Part shown: positions 1 to 8,476 of the stretch, piece by piece | How positions within the stretch are numbered: the stretch's first letter is position 1 | Layout of the letters: each line of letters opens with the position of its first letter | Source: CAIQJJ01 sp964606085 | Lineage (GTDB): Bacteria; Chloroflexota; Anaerolineae; Anaerolineales; UBA4823 | DNA length: 22,640 nucleotides | Direction of reading: 5' to 3' | Assembly (NCBI GenBank): GCA_964606085.1 | Contig: CAZSFD010000083.1 | Location: forward strand, 1-22,640 | Position numbers and translations under genes: made by a program | The notes under the pieces: model-generated | What the model saw: only the letters and a program-made list of their open reading frames with translations | Told to the model about the DNA's origin: nothing | Databases searched by the model: none

Positions 1-2
1 GT

Positions 3-2009
3 CTGGTTGGGCAGGACAACATTGTGGTCATCAAGATCAACAACCAGTGGGGCGCACAAGGTGATGGCAATGGCTGGGGACGCCTGGCGACCAACACGGA
101 CGTGATCAAGGGCTTGCTGTGGCGCATCGTCAACCATCCCGAAGGCTTCACGGGCGAAATCGTACTGGCCGAAAACACCCAGGAAGTGCGCACGAACTAT
201 TGGAACGACTATCCCGCCAACGCCCAGGATCAGGGGCAATCGTTCCAGGATGTGGTGGATGCCTTCGTCGGGCTGGGCTACCCGGTTTCGGTGTTCAGTT
301 GGGATGCGCTCAATGATGACCTAATCAACGGCGGCAGCGTGAATGGGGGCTATCCGGCGGGCGAGTACATCCAGGGCAACAGCGATGATGCCTACATTTT
401 GCTCGAAGACCCCGCCGGCAACGGCACAAACGAGCTTTCCTACCCCAAGTTCCGCACCAGCCGCGGCACAGCCATCAGCCTGCGCTACGGCATCTGGAAC
501 GGCAGCAGCTACGACGCCGAGCGCCTGGCGCTGATCAACCTGCCGGTGCTGAAAAAGCACGGCATGGCCGGGGCCACCATCTCCTGGAAAAATTACATCG
601 GCCTGCTGACCATTGCCAATCACGACAGCCGCTTTGGCAGTTGGGAGGCCATGCACGGCTTCTTTTGGGGCTACCAGGAATTGGGCGATACGGCCTACGG
701 CGCAATTGGGCGGCAGATGGCGCTGGTGCGCGCCGCCGACCTGAACATCGTAGATGCGATCTGGGTGGCAACGCAAGATAACACCTGGGGCAATGCCGTG
801 CGCCAGAACGTGCTGCTGGCCAGCCGCGACCCCTTTGCCGTAGATTGGTACGCTTCGGAATACGTGCTGCGCCCGGTGGTGGTGGAATGGCCGGACGAGT
901 CATCGGCGGCGCGCGGCGGCAGCTTCCGCAGCGCCACCCGCGCCAACCAGAATGCCGCGGCGGCCAACTGGCCCGGCGGGGCCTATCCCTACATAGACCT
1001 GCTGGACAGCTACAACGAAAACACGCCCAGCAATGCCGAAAAGAACCAGATGAACGTGTACGTCACCGATGGCGGCAGCAGCGAGGAGTTGCTGCACATT
1101 TATCTGCCGCTGGTCGTCAAGGCCGAGGCCGGCCCCACGCTGGCGGGCTGCCCGGTCTTCCCGGCCGACCACATCTGGAACGCCCGCGCCGATACGCTGC
1201 CCGTAGACCGCAACTCCGCCGCCTATATCAACACCATCGGTGCGACGCGCGGCCTGCACGCCGATTTCGGCTCCGGCACGTGGGAAGGCTTCGCCATCGG
1301 CATCCCGTTCGTGGTTGTGCCGGGCAGCCAGGCCAAAGTGAGCGTGGATTTCTGGTGGCCCGACGAGAGCGACCCCGGCCCCTACCCCATTCCACCCAAC
1401 CCGCCCATCGAAGGCGACCCCAACGGCGATGGCGACCGGCATATTTTGATGCTCGACAAGGATAACTGCATCCTTTACGAACTTTACGCCGCCAGTTATG
1501 GTTCATCTGGCTGGGAGGCCGGTTCGGGCGCGATCTTCGACCTGCGCGATTACGCCCTGCGCCCCGCCGGCTGGACTTCTGCCGATGCCGCCGGCCTCGC
1601 CATTTTGCCCGGCCTGGTGCGTTACGACGAAGTGGCCGCCGGCGCGATCAGGCACGCCATCCGCTTTACCGTGCCGCAAACGCGCAGCGCCTACGTGTGG
1701 CCGGCCCGCCACGAAGCCTCCAGCCTGACCGGCAGCCAGTACCCGCCGATGGGCCAGCGCTTCCGGCTCAAGGCGGGCTACGACATTTCAGGCTTCTCCC
1801 ACGACGCCCAGGTGATTTTACAGGCGATGAAAACCTACGGCATCATCCTGGCTGATAATGGCAGCGCCTGGTACATTTCCGGCGCTCCCGACGAACGCTG
1901 GGATAATGATGTGCTGCACGAGATGGATGTGGTACGCGGCGCTGATTTCGAGGCGGTTGACTCATCGTCGCTGATGCTCGACCCCGATTCGGGGAAGGTG
2001 AAGCCGTAA
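3..2009 (+). CDS. DUF362-domain protein fused to a conserved uncharacterised C-terminal domain (5' partial)
   Basis: The frame is open to the left edge, so the true start lies outside the window. The first GTG inside is at 24, and residue numbers here count from it. Residues about 1-285 look like a DUF362 domain: a VIKINN strand, the INLPVLKKHG segment (171-180), a WKNYIGLL segment (188-195), and a late SRDPFAVDWYA segment (267-277). DUF362 proteins are linked to Fe-S proteins but no cysteine cluster is visible and the reaction is unknown. After a linker comes IYLPLVVK (359-366), then a second domain from CPVFPADHIWNA (376-387) to the end. I recognise that domain as a conserved Chloroflexota/actinobacterial family without known function; it contains DSDPGPYPIPP-like and SGAPDERWDND motifs. 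The stop lies 15 nt before the next gene, whose ribosome binding site is AAAGGAA, so the two are probably co-transcribed. The export signal, if any, is off-window. Domain assignment is from memory of the family. Confidence 0.75.
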   Translation: MVGQDNIVVIKINNQWGAQGDGNGWGRLATNTDVIKGLLWRIVNHPEGFTGEIVLAENTQEVRTNYWNDYPANAQDQGQSFQDVVDAFVGLGYPVSVFSWDALNDDLINGGSVNGGYPAGEYIQGNSDDAYILLEDPAGNGTNELSYPKFRTSRGTAISLRYGIWNGSSYDAERLALINLPVLKKHGMAGATISWKNYIGLLTIANHDSRFGSWEAMHGFFWGYQELGDTAYGAIGRQMALVRAADLNIVDAIWVATQDNTWGNAVRQNVLLASRDPFAVDWYASEYVLRPVVVEWPDESSAARGGSFRSATRANQNAAAANWPGGAYPYIDLLDSYNENTPSNAEKNQMNVYVTDGGSSEELLHIYLPLVVKAEAGPTLAGCPVFPADHIWNARADTLPVDRNSAAYINTIGATRGLHADFGSGTWEGFAIGIPFVVVPGSQAKVSVDFWWPDESDPGPYPIPPNPPIEGDPNGDGDRHILMLDKDNCILYELYAASYGSSGWEAGSGAIFDLRDYALRPAGWTSADAAGLAILPGLVRYDEVAAGAIRHAIRFTVPQTRSAYVWPARHEASSLTGSQYPPMGQRFRLKAGYDISGFSHDAQVILQAMKTYGIILADNGSAWYISGAPDERWDNDVLHEMDVVRGADFEAVDSSSLMLDPDSGKVKP

Positions 2010-2024
2010 AAAAGGAAAGCTATC

Positions 2025-4697
2025 ATGAAAACCTTTCGCATCTTGCTGGTTTTGCTGTTCATCGCCCTCAACGTGCCTCGCCCGCAACTCCCCGCTCAGG
2101 CCGCCCCGCCCGATTACGAAGCCTACACCTACGCCCTGACGCAATCCACCGCCGCCTACCAACTGTGGACAACGCCGCCCAGTGAGCGCGTCTTCAAAGA
2201 CAGCCCCATCCCCACAGCCACAGGCAGCGAGGTGAAAGTGTACGCCGCCAAGAACGAGTTCGAGCCGTTTCAGGTGGTGGTGAAGCCCACCACCAACGGC
2301 ACGGCAGCCGTCAGCATCGAGAGCTTCGGCAGCGGCATCACGGCGGAAATCTACCAGGTGAAGTATGTGGACATCGAGCAGGCCACCGATGCCCTGGGCC
2401 GCACCGGGCCGTATCCTGACCCGTTGTGGCCGCTGGCGAACCCGGCCAACGTGGCGCTCACGGCGGGCGAGAACACGGCCTTCTGGTTCAGCCTGTCGGT
2501 TCCCGCGGCCACGCCCGGCGGCGATTACACCGCCAACGTCCACATCGGCAGCCTCAGCATCCCGATCAAGCTGCACGTCTTCAACTTCGCCATCTCCGCC
2601 CAACTGCACGTGGCCTCGCAGATGAACTTCTCATATCAAACCATCTTGAGCAAGTACAGCGTGCCTTGCTGCGGGGATGAATATTGGGCCTATGTGGATG
2701 CCATCAAGCAGTTCTTTATGGATCACCGCCTGACGCCTTCCGGCGTGCTGTGGCCCGGCGGATTGACCGGCGGCGGCACGTTCGCCGAATCGTTCCTCGA
2801 TTACAACTGCACCAGCCACACCATCAGCGACCCGCACGGCATTTGGGGCTTTGAAGATTTGGCGCAGCGCTACATCGCCGGGAACGGCCTGCTCGATGGG
2901 CAGTTCGGCCAGCCCTTTAACGGCGGCGTGGGCTTCAACACCTTTACCGCAGCGGGTTTCCAACATAACGACCCATCCTACGACCAGCGTCCCAGCCCGT
3001 TTTGCGGCATCAGTCGCAGCAGTTCCGACTGGCTGCAAAACCCTACCTCCGCCTACAACACGGCCTGGTTCGCCTACGTGACCGCCATGCAGACCTACCT
3101 GAGCAACCTGGGCTACCTCGACGAGGCCTATCACTACATCGCCAACGAGCCGCAAGACCAGGCCGATTATGATGCCGTGGCGTGGTATTCGCGCTATTCG
3201 CACGCCGCCGCGCCCAATTTGAAGTTGATGGTTTCGGAAGGGGCTAAACCAGAAATTTATGGACAAACTGGCGCGCACATTGACATCTGGCTGCCGGTGC
3301 TGAACGAGTACGATCCCGCCGCCGCCTGGGAGCGGCAGGTCAACCACGGCGAAGAGACGTGGGTGTACTTCCTGCACGGCACGCGCCCGCCCTACTTCAA
3401 CCCGATCACGCTCGATCACCCCGGCATCGAGAGCAAGTTCACCGGCTGGTTTTTGTGGAAATACCGCGCCCGCGGCATCGCCTACTATTCGCTCAACGAC
3501 TGGGGCCGCAACCCGTGGGTTGACCCGATGACGGACAACCACAACGGCGACACGTTCATGCTCTACCCGCCCTCCGAAAGCAACAGCGCCATCGCCTACG
3601 GTTCAAACGGCCACCGGCTGGTTCCCTCCATCCGCTTCGAGTTGATGCGCGACAGCCTGGAAGATTACGAATACCTGTATGCCCTGGCTGGCGGACAACC
3701 GCAGGTGAACGTGACCAACAGCGCCGACGCCCAGGCGAACAAGATCATCACCGGTCTCACCGGCTACGTGCGCCACAGCGAGTTCCTGTACAACCTGCGG
3801 CGGCTGATCGGCCTGAAGAATGGCGGCGAGATCGCTTCCATTCCCGATATCGATCCCCCGCCCGGTCACCCGCGCGCCGAAGGCGACCCCGGCAATTACT
3901 ACATCAACTTTCAAGACCCCGCCGGGCAGCCCAGCGCCAACCCGCTGGTGGTGGACGGCCACACGTACATGAAAATTGGCAGTAACAATTACGACGCCGT
4001 GGCCGGTTACGGCTGGTTCGCCCCCAATGATGTGAACTGGCTGACGCAATGGCTGAACAGCGGCCCCAATGCCTTGCAACGCAGCATCCTCTACTCCGAT
4101 TGGGGACGCAAGGCCACCTTCGAGTTCGACCTGCCCAACGGCGAGTACGATGTCACGGTCTCGGTGGGCTGGCAGGGACGGGAATATGGCCCGCAGGTGG
4201 TGGATATTGAGGGCGTCAACTTCGTCAACAGCGAGACCATCACCGGTTATGCGGTGCGCACGAAAGCCGTTTACGTGGCCGACAATAAGCTAACCATGTC
4301 CATCGGCGACGGCCACGAGTACACCATGCTCAACTATCTCGACATCGAAGCCGCCTATGTGCCGCCAACCCGCGTCACCGATTTACGCATTACCCAGGCA
4401 ACCCTGAACGCCGGAACGCTCACCGCCACCCTCACCTGGACGCCGCTCGACGGAGCCGCCGCCACCGCCCTGCGTTACGCGTCATCCCCCATTACCGCAA
4501 ACAACTGGGATAGCGCCACCCTGCTGACCGACACGCTCCCCGGCGGGCAAGGCTCCTACGCGGCCACACTGCCCTACACCGGCGGCACGGTTTACTTTGC
4601 CCTCAAAACGCAAGATGGCGAGGGCGTTTGGTCGCCGCTATCGAACAACGCCTTCTGGCCGAGTTTCGATGTTTACCTGCCTACATTGCTCCGATAG
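2025..4697 (+). CDS. Secreted DUF4091-type glycosidase-like protein with carbohydrate-binding-like and Fn3-like modules
   Basis: The 890-residue protein starts at an ATG preceded by AAAGGAAAG. Residues 1-26 form a signal peptide (MKTF start, hydrophobic core RILLVLLFIAL, cleavage near AQA-APP). Residues about 55-600 match my memory of DUF4091 proteins, TIM-barrel-like relatives of glycoside hydrolases. The C-terminal hallmark RFELMRDSLEDYEYLYAL is at about 537-554, and NEP and WFLWKYRARGIAYYSLNDWG segments come before it. Residues about 625-775 (INFQDPAG to LNYLDIEAA) resemble a galactose-binding or malectin-like beta-sandwich, with TFEFDLPNGEYDVTVSVG as its most typical stretch. Residues about 780-880 look Fn3-like (VTDLRIT, YFALKTQDGEGVWSPLSN). 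The protein ends FDVYLPTLLR. I infer extracellular polysaccharide recognition or cleavage. The substrate cannot be read from the sequence, and catalytic acids are not assigned. Confidence 0.8.
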   Translation: MKTFRILLVLLFIALNVPRPQLPAQAAPPDYEAYTYALTQSTAAYQLWTTPPSERVFKDSPIPTATGSEVKVYAAKNEFEPFQVVVKPTTNGTAAVSIESFGSGITAEIYQVKYVDIEQATDALGRTGPYPDPLWPLANPANVALTAGENTAFWFSLSVPAATPGGDYTANVHIGSLSIPIKLHVFNFAISAQLHVASQMNFSYQTILSKYSVPCCGDEYWAYVDAIKQFFMDHRLTPSGVLWPGGLTGGGTFAESFLDYNCTSHTISDPHGIWGFEDLAQRYIAGNGLLDGQFGQPFNGGVGFNTFTAAGFQHNDPSYDQRPSPFCGISRSSSDWLQNPTSAYNTAWFAYVTAMQTYLSNLGYLDEAYHYIANEPQDQADYDAVAWYSRYSHAAAPNLKLMVSEGAKPEIYGQTGAHIDIWLPVLNEYDPAAAWERQVNHGEETWVYFLHGTRPPYFNPITLDHPGIESKFTGWFLWKYRARGIAYYSLNDWGRNPWVDPMTDNHNGDTFMLYPPSESNSAIAYGSNGHRLVPSIRFELMRDSLEDYEYLYALAGGQPQVNVTNSADAQANKIITGLTGYVRHSEFLYNLRRLIGLKNGGEIASIPDIDPPPGHPRAEGDPGNYYINFQDPAGQPSANPLVVDGHTYMKIGSNNYDAVAGYGWFAPNDVNWLTQWLNSGPNALQRSILYSDWGRKATFEFDLPNGEYDVTVSVGWQGREYGPQVVDIEGVNFVNSETITGYAVRTKAVYVADNKLTMSIGDGHEYTMLNYLDIEAAYVPPTRVTDLRITQATLNAGTLTATLTWTPLDGAAATALRYASSPITANNWDSATLLTDTLPGGQGSYAATLPYTGGTVYFALKTQDGEGVWSPLSNNAFWPSFDVYLPTLLR

Positions 4698-4700
4698 CCC

Positions 4701-4821
4701 GCCCGGCGGTCAATCGCCGGGCTAATCAGCAGCGCCCGATCAATCGGGCTTTGTATCGCCCCAATGCTTCAAGCTGGATTTATCCAGCGCCGCTGAGTAG
4801 CCCGGACATTCATGTCCGGGC
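4701..4821 (+). repeat. Array of four small hairpins with unrelated stems and similar tetraloops
   Basis: Four inverted repeats follow one another between the DUF4091 and beta-helix genes. Stem arms: 4701-4709/4714-4722 (GCCCGGCGG, last pair G-T, loop TCAA); 4734-4739/4744-4749 (GCCCGA, loop TCAA); 4773-4778/4783-4788 (GCTGGA, loop TTTA); 4800-4808/4813-4821 (GCCCGGACA, loop TTCA). Centres are 30, 39 and 30 nt apart. None has a T-run, so these are not typical terminators. The shared loop pattern with changing stems points to selection on structure. The role is unknown; mRNA stability, processing between co-transcribed genes, or a mobile palindromic repeat are possible. Confidence 0.75.
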
Positions 4822-4849
4822 GGTCTTACATCACAAGGAAACCCCATTC

Positions 4850-7426
4850 ATGCGCACGTTTATCCATACCACCCTTCTGCGATCATTGTTCATCCTACTC
4901 TGCCTGGCCTTGCATGGGTCAGCAGCCCAGGCCGCGCCAGCCGCCGCCACCTACTACGTCTCCTTCTCCAGCGGCAGCGATGGCAACAACGGCCTTTCGG
5001 AAAGCAAACCCTTCAAAACTATCGCCAAAGTCAATGGTCTGAACTTGCAGCCCGGTGACCGGGTGCTGTTCCAATGCGGCGACACCTGGCGCGGCGAGAT
5101 GCTGCGCATTACAAAATCGGGCGCGGCGGGGCAGGCGATCACGTATTCATCGTACCCGGCGGGCTGCGCCAACCAGCCGGTTCTCTCCGGGGCGCAGCCG
5201 GTTGCCGGGTGGAGTCAATTGGACGATCATATCTTCATGGCCGACCTGAACGCCGCGGCCAATGCGGGCAAGTTTGCCTATGGCGTCAACCAGCTTTTTC
5301 GCGGCACTGAACGCCTGACCCTGGGCCGCTGGCCCAACCTCGATGCGCCCGATGGCGGCTATGCTTCGGTAGACAGCCAGCCCTCTGGCACGCAACTGAG
5401 CGACAGCCAGCTTCCGGCGGGCAATTGGGCCGGGGCGGTGCTGCACATCAAGAGCATCCGTTGGGCCATGCTCAACCGGGTGGTGGCGGGCAGTTCGGGC
5501 AGCACGCTCACGCTCGAAAACAACGTCTCCTGTTGGGACGGCTGCGCCGGGTGGGGCTACTTTCTGAACAACCATCTCGCCACGCTCGATCAAGATGGCG
5601 AATGGTTCTACGACAGCGCCACGCACCGCCTGTACCTGTTCTCGACCAGTGGTGCGCCCACAAATATCGAAGGCTCGGTCATCCTCACCGACGATGAGCG
5701 CTCGTGGGGCGGCATCACCCTCGGCGTAGACCTGGACGCCCCCATCGCCTACGTCACGGTCGAGAACCTGGCCGTCGTACGTTGGTTCCGCCACGGCATC
5801 GCCACGCCCACCAACCTGCACCCCACCGAAAACCACGATTTGATCCTGCGAAACAACACCATTCAAGATGTAGACGGCAGCGGCATCCACCTGGCCGCCT
5901 GGGTATGGGGGGCCAGCGATGGCCGCCCCGACGGCTGGCGCGGCGGCTACAACCAGGTGATCAGCGGCAACCGCATCGAACGCGCCAACCACATCGGCAT
6001 AGACCTGTACGCCCGCAACTCCACTTTCAGCGGCAACACCATTCGTGATGTGGCCCGCATTGCCAACCTGGGCGCGGCGGGGATGGGCTGCGGCTTCGAC
6101 CAGGGCGACGCCAGCGGCGGCATCTGCACCGAAGATGGCGATGGCATCCGCATCAAAATCGGCCAGGCCGCCGACACCGGCCACAGCAACACCTTCAGCG
6201 GCAACCGCCTGGAGCGTATCGGTTACAACGGCTTCGACGTGTTCGGCTATGGCAACACCTTCACGCAAAACGTGATCATCGAAGCGTGCATCGCCAAAGG
6301 CGATTGCGGGGCCGTGCGCACCTTCGGGCGCGACAGCCTGGCCGCCAGCGCCGTTCACGACCTCACCTTCATGCAAAACATCCTCGTCAACACCACCGGC
6401 AACACCGATGGCTGCGCCGACGACTTCGACGCCCTGTTCGGCTTTGGCTTTTACATTGACAACTACTCCCGCGACATCACCCTCAGCGGCAACACCGTGA
6501 TCAGCAGCACCGTGCATGGCATCCTGTTCCAAAATTCCACCGGCAGCGTCACCGGCAACACGCTCTACAATAACGGGCGCACCTATCCCTACGCCGGGGC
6601 GCAGGTCATTGTTGGCAGGTCGCCCGCCTACGTGGGCACGCACACCGGCAACATCCTGTTTAGCCTGTACGAAGGGGCGCGCACGCTCTCGCTCGATGCG
6701 CTCTCCCGCCTGGGAAGCTCGAACAACAACCAGTTTTTCAGCCCAAGCCGCGCCAAACACATCCGCGTCAGCGGCGATAAAACCCTGGCCGAATGGAAAA
6801 CATCCAGCGGCAAAGACGCCAACTCCAGCGAACACTGGTACACGCAGCCCGCCAGCGAGCCGCCGAAATCGCACATTTTCTACAACGACACGGCGCAGAA
6901 TAAGACCTTCGACCTGGGCAATGTGCTGTACAAAGAACTGGATCAAACCCCCGTCTCTGGCAGCATCACCCTCGCCCCCTACGAATCACGAATCCTGATC
7001 GCCACCGGTGAAGCCGCCGACCTGGCCGTCAGCATGGCGCTGATCTCCGCGCCCGATGCCCTGCCCGGCGCACCCGTGACGTACACGATCACCCTGGTCA
7101 ACCAGGGCATTTTGGCCGCCAGCAATGTCACGCTTGCCAACCCCATCCCGGCCCAAATCGTCAACACCGCCTGGCAGTCCACGCCCAATTCCGCCACCCT
7201 GCAAACGGGAACACGCTACACCTTCCAGATTGCCAATCTGCCGGTCGGAGCTTCTTACACCTTCACCATCAGCGGCGCTTTCGCCGGCGATCTCACCCCT
7301 GGCACACCGCTGCAAATCACCGCCAGCGCCAGCACCACTTCGCCCGAAGCCAACCCGGCCAATAACCAGGCCAGCCTGCAGGTGGGCGAGTGGCAGGTGA
7401 TTTACCTGCCGGTGATACGGCGCTAA
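4850..7426 (+). CDS. Secreted right-handed parallel beta-helix protein with DUF11-like C-terminal domain
   Basis: The 858-residue protein is assigned to ATG 4850 because AAGGAAA lies 8 nt upstream and a clear signal peptide follows (MRTFIHTTLLRS, core LFILLCLALHG, cleavage near AQA-APA). The frame is open further upstream to 4628, but that stretch overlaps the previous gene and the hairpin array. The mature N-terminus (YYVSFSSGSDGNNGLSESKP) is typical of secreted beta-helix proteins. Residues about 250-640 carry many parallel beta-helix turns of the kind NTIQDVDGSGIHL, GNRIERANHIGIDLY, GNTIRDVA, GNRLERIGYNGFDVFG and GNTVISSTVHGILF. Such folds are common in polysaccharide lyases and in surface proteins; no catalytic set is identified. 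Residues about 725-845 (ADLAVSMAL...TYTITLVNQG) resemble a DUF11/CARDB surface domain. The C-terminus is QVIYLPVIRR, like the tails of its neighbours. I infer an extracellular or cell-surface role in polysaccharide handling. Confidence 0.82.
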   Translation: MRTFIHTTLLRSLFILLCLALHGSAAQAAPAAATYYVSFSSGSDGNNGLSESKPFKTIAKVNGLNLQPGDRVLFQCGDTWRGEMLRITKSGAAGQAITYSSYPAGCANQPVLSGAQPVAGWSQLDDHIFMADLNAAANAGKFAYGVNQLFRGTERLTLGRWPNLDAPDGGYASVDSQPSGTQLSDSQLPAGNWAGAVLHIKSIRWAMLNRVVAGSSGSTLTLENNVSCWDGCAGWGYFLNNHLATLDQDGEWFYDSATHRLYLFSTSGAPTNIEGSVILTDDERSWGGITLGVDLDAPIAYVTVENLAVVRWFRHGIATPTNLHPTENHDLILRNNTIQDVDGSGIHLAAWVWGASDGRPDGWRGGYNQVISGNRIERANHIGIDLYARNSTFSGNTIRDVARIANLGAAGMGCGFDQGDASGGICTEDGDGIRIKIGQAADTGHSNTFSGNRLERIGYNGFDVFGYGNTFTQNVIIEACIAKGDCGAVRTFGRDSLAASAVHDLTFMQNILVNTTGNTDGCADDFDALFGFGFYIDNYSRDITLSGNTVISSTVHGILFQNSTGSVTGNTLYNNGRTYPYAGAQVIVGRSPAYVGTHTGNILFSLYEGARTLSLDALSRLGSSNNNQFFSPSRAKHIRVSGDKTLAEWKTSSGKDANSSEHWYTQPASEPPKSHIFYNDTAQNKTFDLGNVLYKELDQTPVSGSITLAPYESRILIATGEAADLAVSMALISAPDALPGAPVTYTITLVNQGILAASNVTLANPIPAQIVNTAWQSTPNSATLQTGTRYTFQIANLPVGASYTFTISGAFAGDLTPGTPLQITASASTTSPEANPANNQASLQVGEWQVIYLPVIRR

Positions 7427-7435
7427 ACCTATCCA

Positions 7436-8476
7436 ATGAATACAAACCGAACCATCACCCTCGCCACCACCCAACTCGACGCCGCCCCCGCCCCATTGGC
7501 CGAACGCCTGGCGCGCGCCGAAGCCGTGGTCACGCAGGCTGCCCAGGCTGGCGCACAGCTTGTAGCGCTGCCCGAACTGTTCAACACCGGCTACGCCTAC
7601 GTCAACGAAAATTTCGCCCGCGCCGAAGCCAGCGACGGCCCCACCGCCGCCTGGATGCGCCAGACCAGCGCCCGGCTGGACGTTCACCTGGCGGGTTCGT
7701 TGTTTTTACGTGAAGACGGTGAAATCTACAACGCGCTGCTGCTCTACGCTCCCGATGGCCGCTGCTGGCGCTACGACAAGAATTATCCGTGGGGCTGGGA
7801 ACGTGCCTACTTCCGTGAGCGCCGCGCCGTCACCATCGCCGAGACCGACCTGGGGAATATCGGTTTTCTACTGTGCTGGGATATGGCCCATGCCGATCTG
7901 TGGCGGCAGTATGCCGGCCAGGTTGACCTGATGCTGGCATGTAGCTGCCCGCCGAACATCCCCGATCCTGTCTATCACTTTCCCGATGGCTCACAGGTGC
8001 GTGTTGAGCAACTAGGGCCGATCTTTGGCAGCCTGAAAAACAGCGCGCCGGGCGTATTTGTGGATACGCCCGCCCAACAGACGACCTGGCTGGGCGTGCC
8101 GTTTATCAGCAGCACCGCCTGCGGCACGGTGCGCACGCCGCTGCCCAACCCGGTGGGTTCGTTTATGGGGCTGCTTGCCACAGCGCCGTGGCTGGCCCGC
8201 TATTGGCCGCAGATTAGGCAGGTGGAAGTGAGCACGAATTTGGTGGAGGCGGCCAATATCTTTGCCGCGGATGGCCGCCAACTGGCTGGGCTGCGCCGAG
8301 AAGATGGTGAAGCGTTTGCGCTGGCAGAAGTCAGCATCCCGGCAGAGCGGCCGCAACCCAAAAACCGGCAGCCAAAGCCGCCGGTTTCGTGGTTGACGTA
8401 TGGGGTGTCGGATTGGATGTTGACAATGCTGAGTGTCCCCACATACCGTAAACGGTCTACCCCATCAGGAAGTTGA
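7436..8476 (+). CDS. Nitrilase-superfamily carbon-nitrogen hydrolase
   Basis: The 346-residue cytoplasmic protein begins at an ATG 9 nt after the previous stop. No good ribosome binding site is visible, so translation is probably coupled. The Glu-Lys-Cys triad of the superfamily can be read directly: Glu47 in LPELFN, Lys115 in RYDKNYPWGWE, and Cys147 in FLLCWDMAH. The family hydrolyses amides, carbamoyl compounds or nitriles through a Cys thioester. The WDMAH and SCPPN context after the Cys does not identify the substrate. The last 13 residues (PTYRKRSTPSGS and nearby) are polar and may be a changed tail. The gene end overlaps the 3' end of the opposite-strand membrane-protein gene by 12 nt, exactly where base composition shifts. 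Family assignment is firm; substrate unknown. Confidence 0.88.
   Translation: MNTNRTITLATTQLDAAPAPLAERLARAEAVVTQAAQAGAQLVALPELFNTGYAYVNENFARAEASDGPTAAWMRQTSARLDVHLAGSLFLREDGEIYNALLLYAPDGRCWRYDKNYPWGWERAYFRERRAVTIAETDLGNIGFLLCWDMAHADLWRQYAGQVDLMLACSCPPNIPDPVYHFPDGSQVRVEQLGPIFGSLKNSAPGVFVDTPAQQTTWLGVPFISSTACGTVRTPLPNPVGSFMGLLATAPWLARYWPQIRQVEVSTNLVEAANIFAADGRQLAGLRREDGEAFALAEVSIPAERPQPKNRQPKPPVSWLTYGVSDWMLTMLSVPTYRKRSTPSGS

Noticed and set aside
2631..3542. 303-codon minus-strand frame
   Set aside because: Antisense to the DUF4091-type gene; low-complexity translation and no domain.
4701..4821. CRISPR array or classical terminator
   Set aside because: The four stems differ in sequence, there are no constant repeats with spacers, and no T-run follows any stem.
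5147..6946. 599-codon open frame on the minus strand
   Set aside because: It lies wholly inside the beta-helix gene in antisense; GC-rich codons leave few stops, and its Gly/Ala/Val-rich translation shows no domain.
8430..8460. ACCGTAAACGGT inverted repeat at the nitrilase 3' end as a terminator
   Set aside because: The stem is only 5 bp, there is no T-run, and it lies inside the coding frame.
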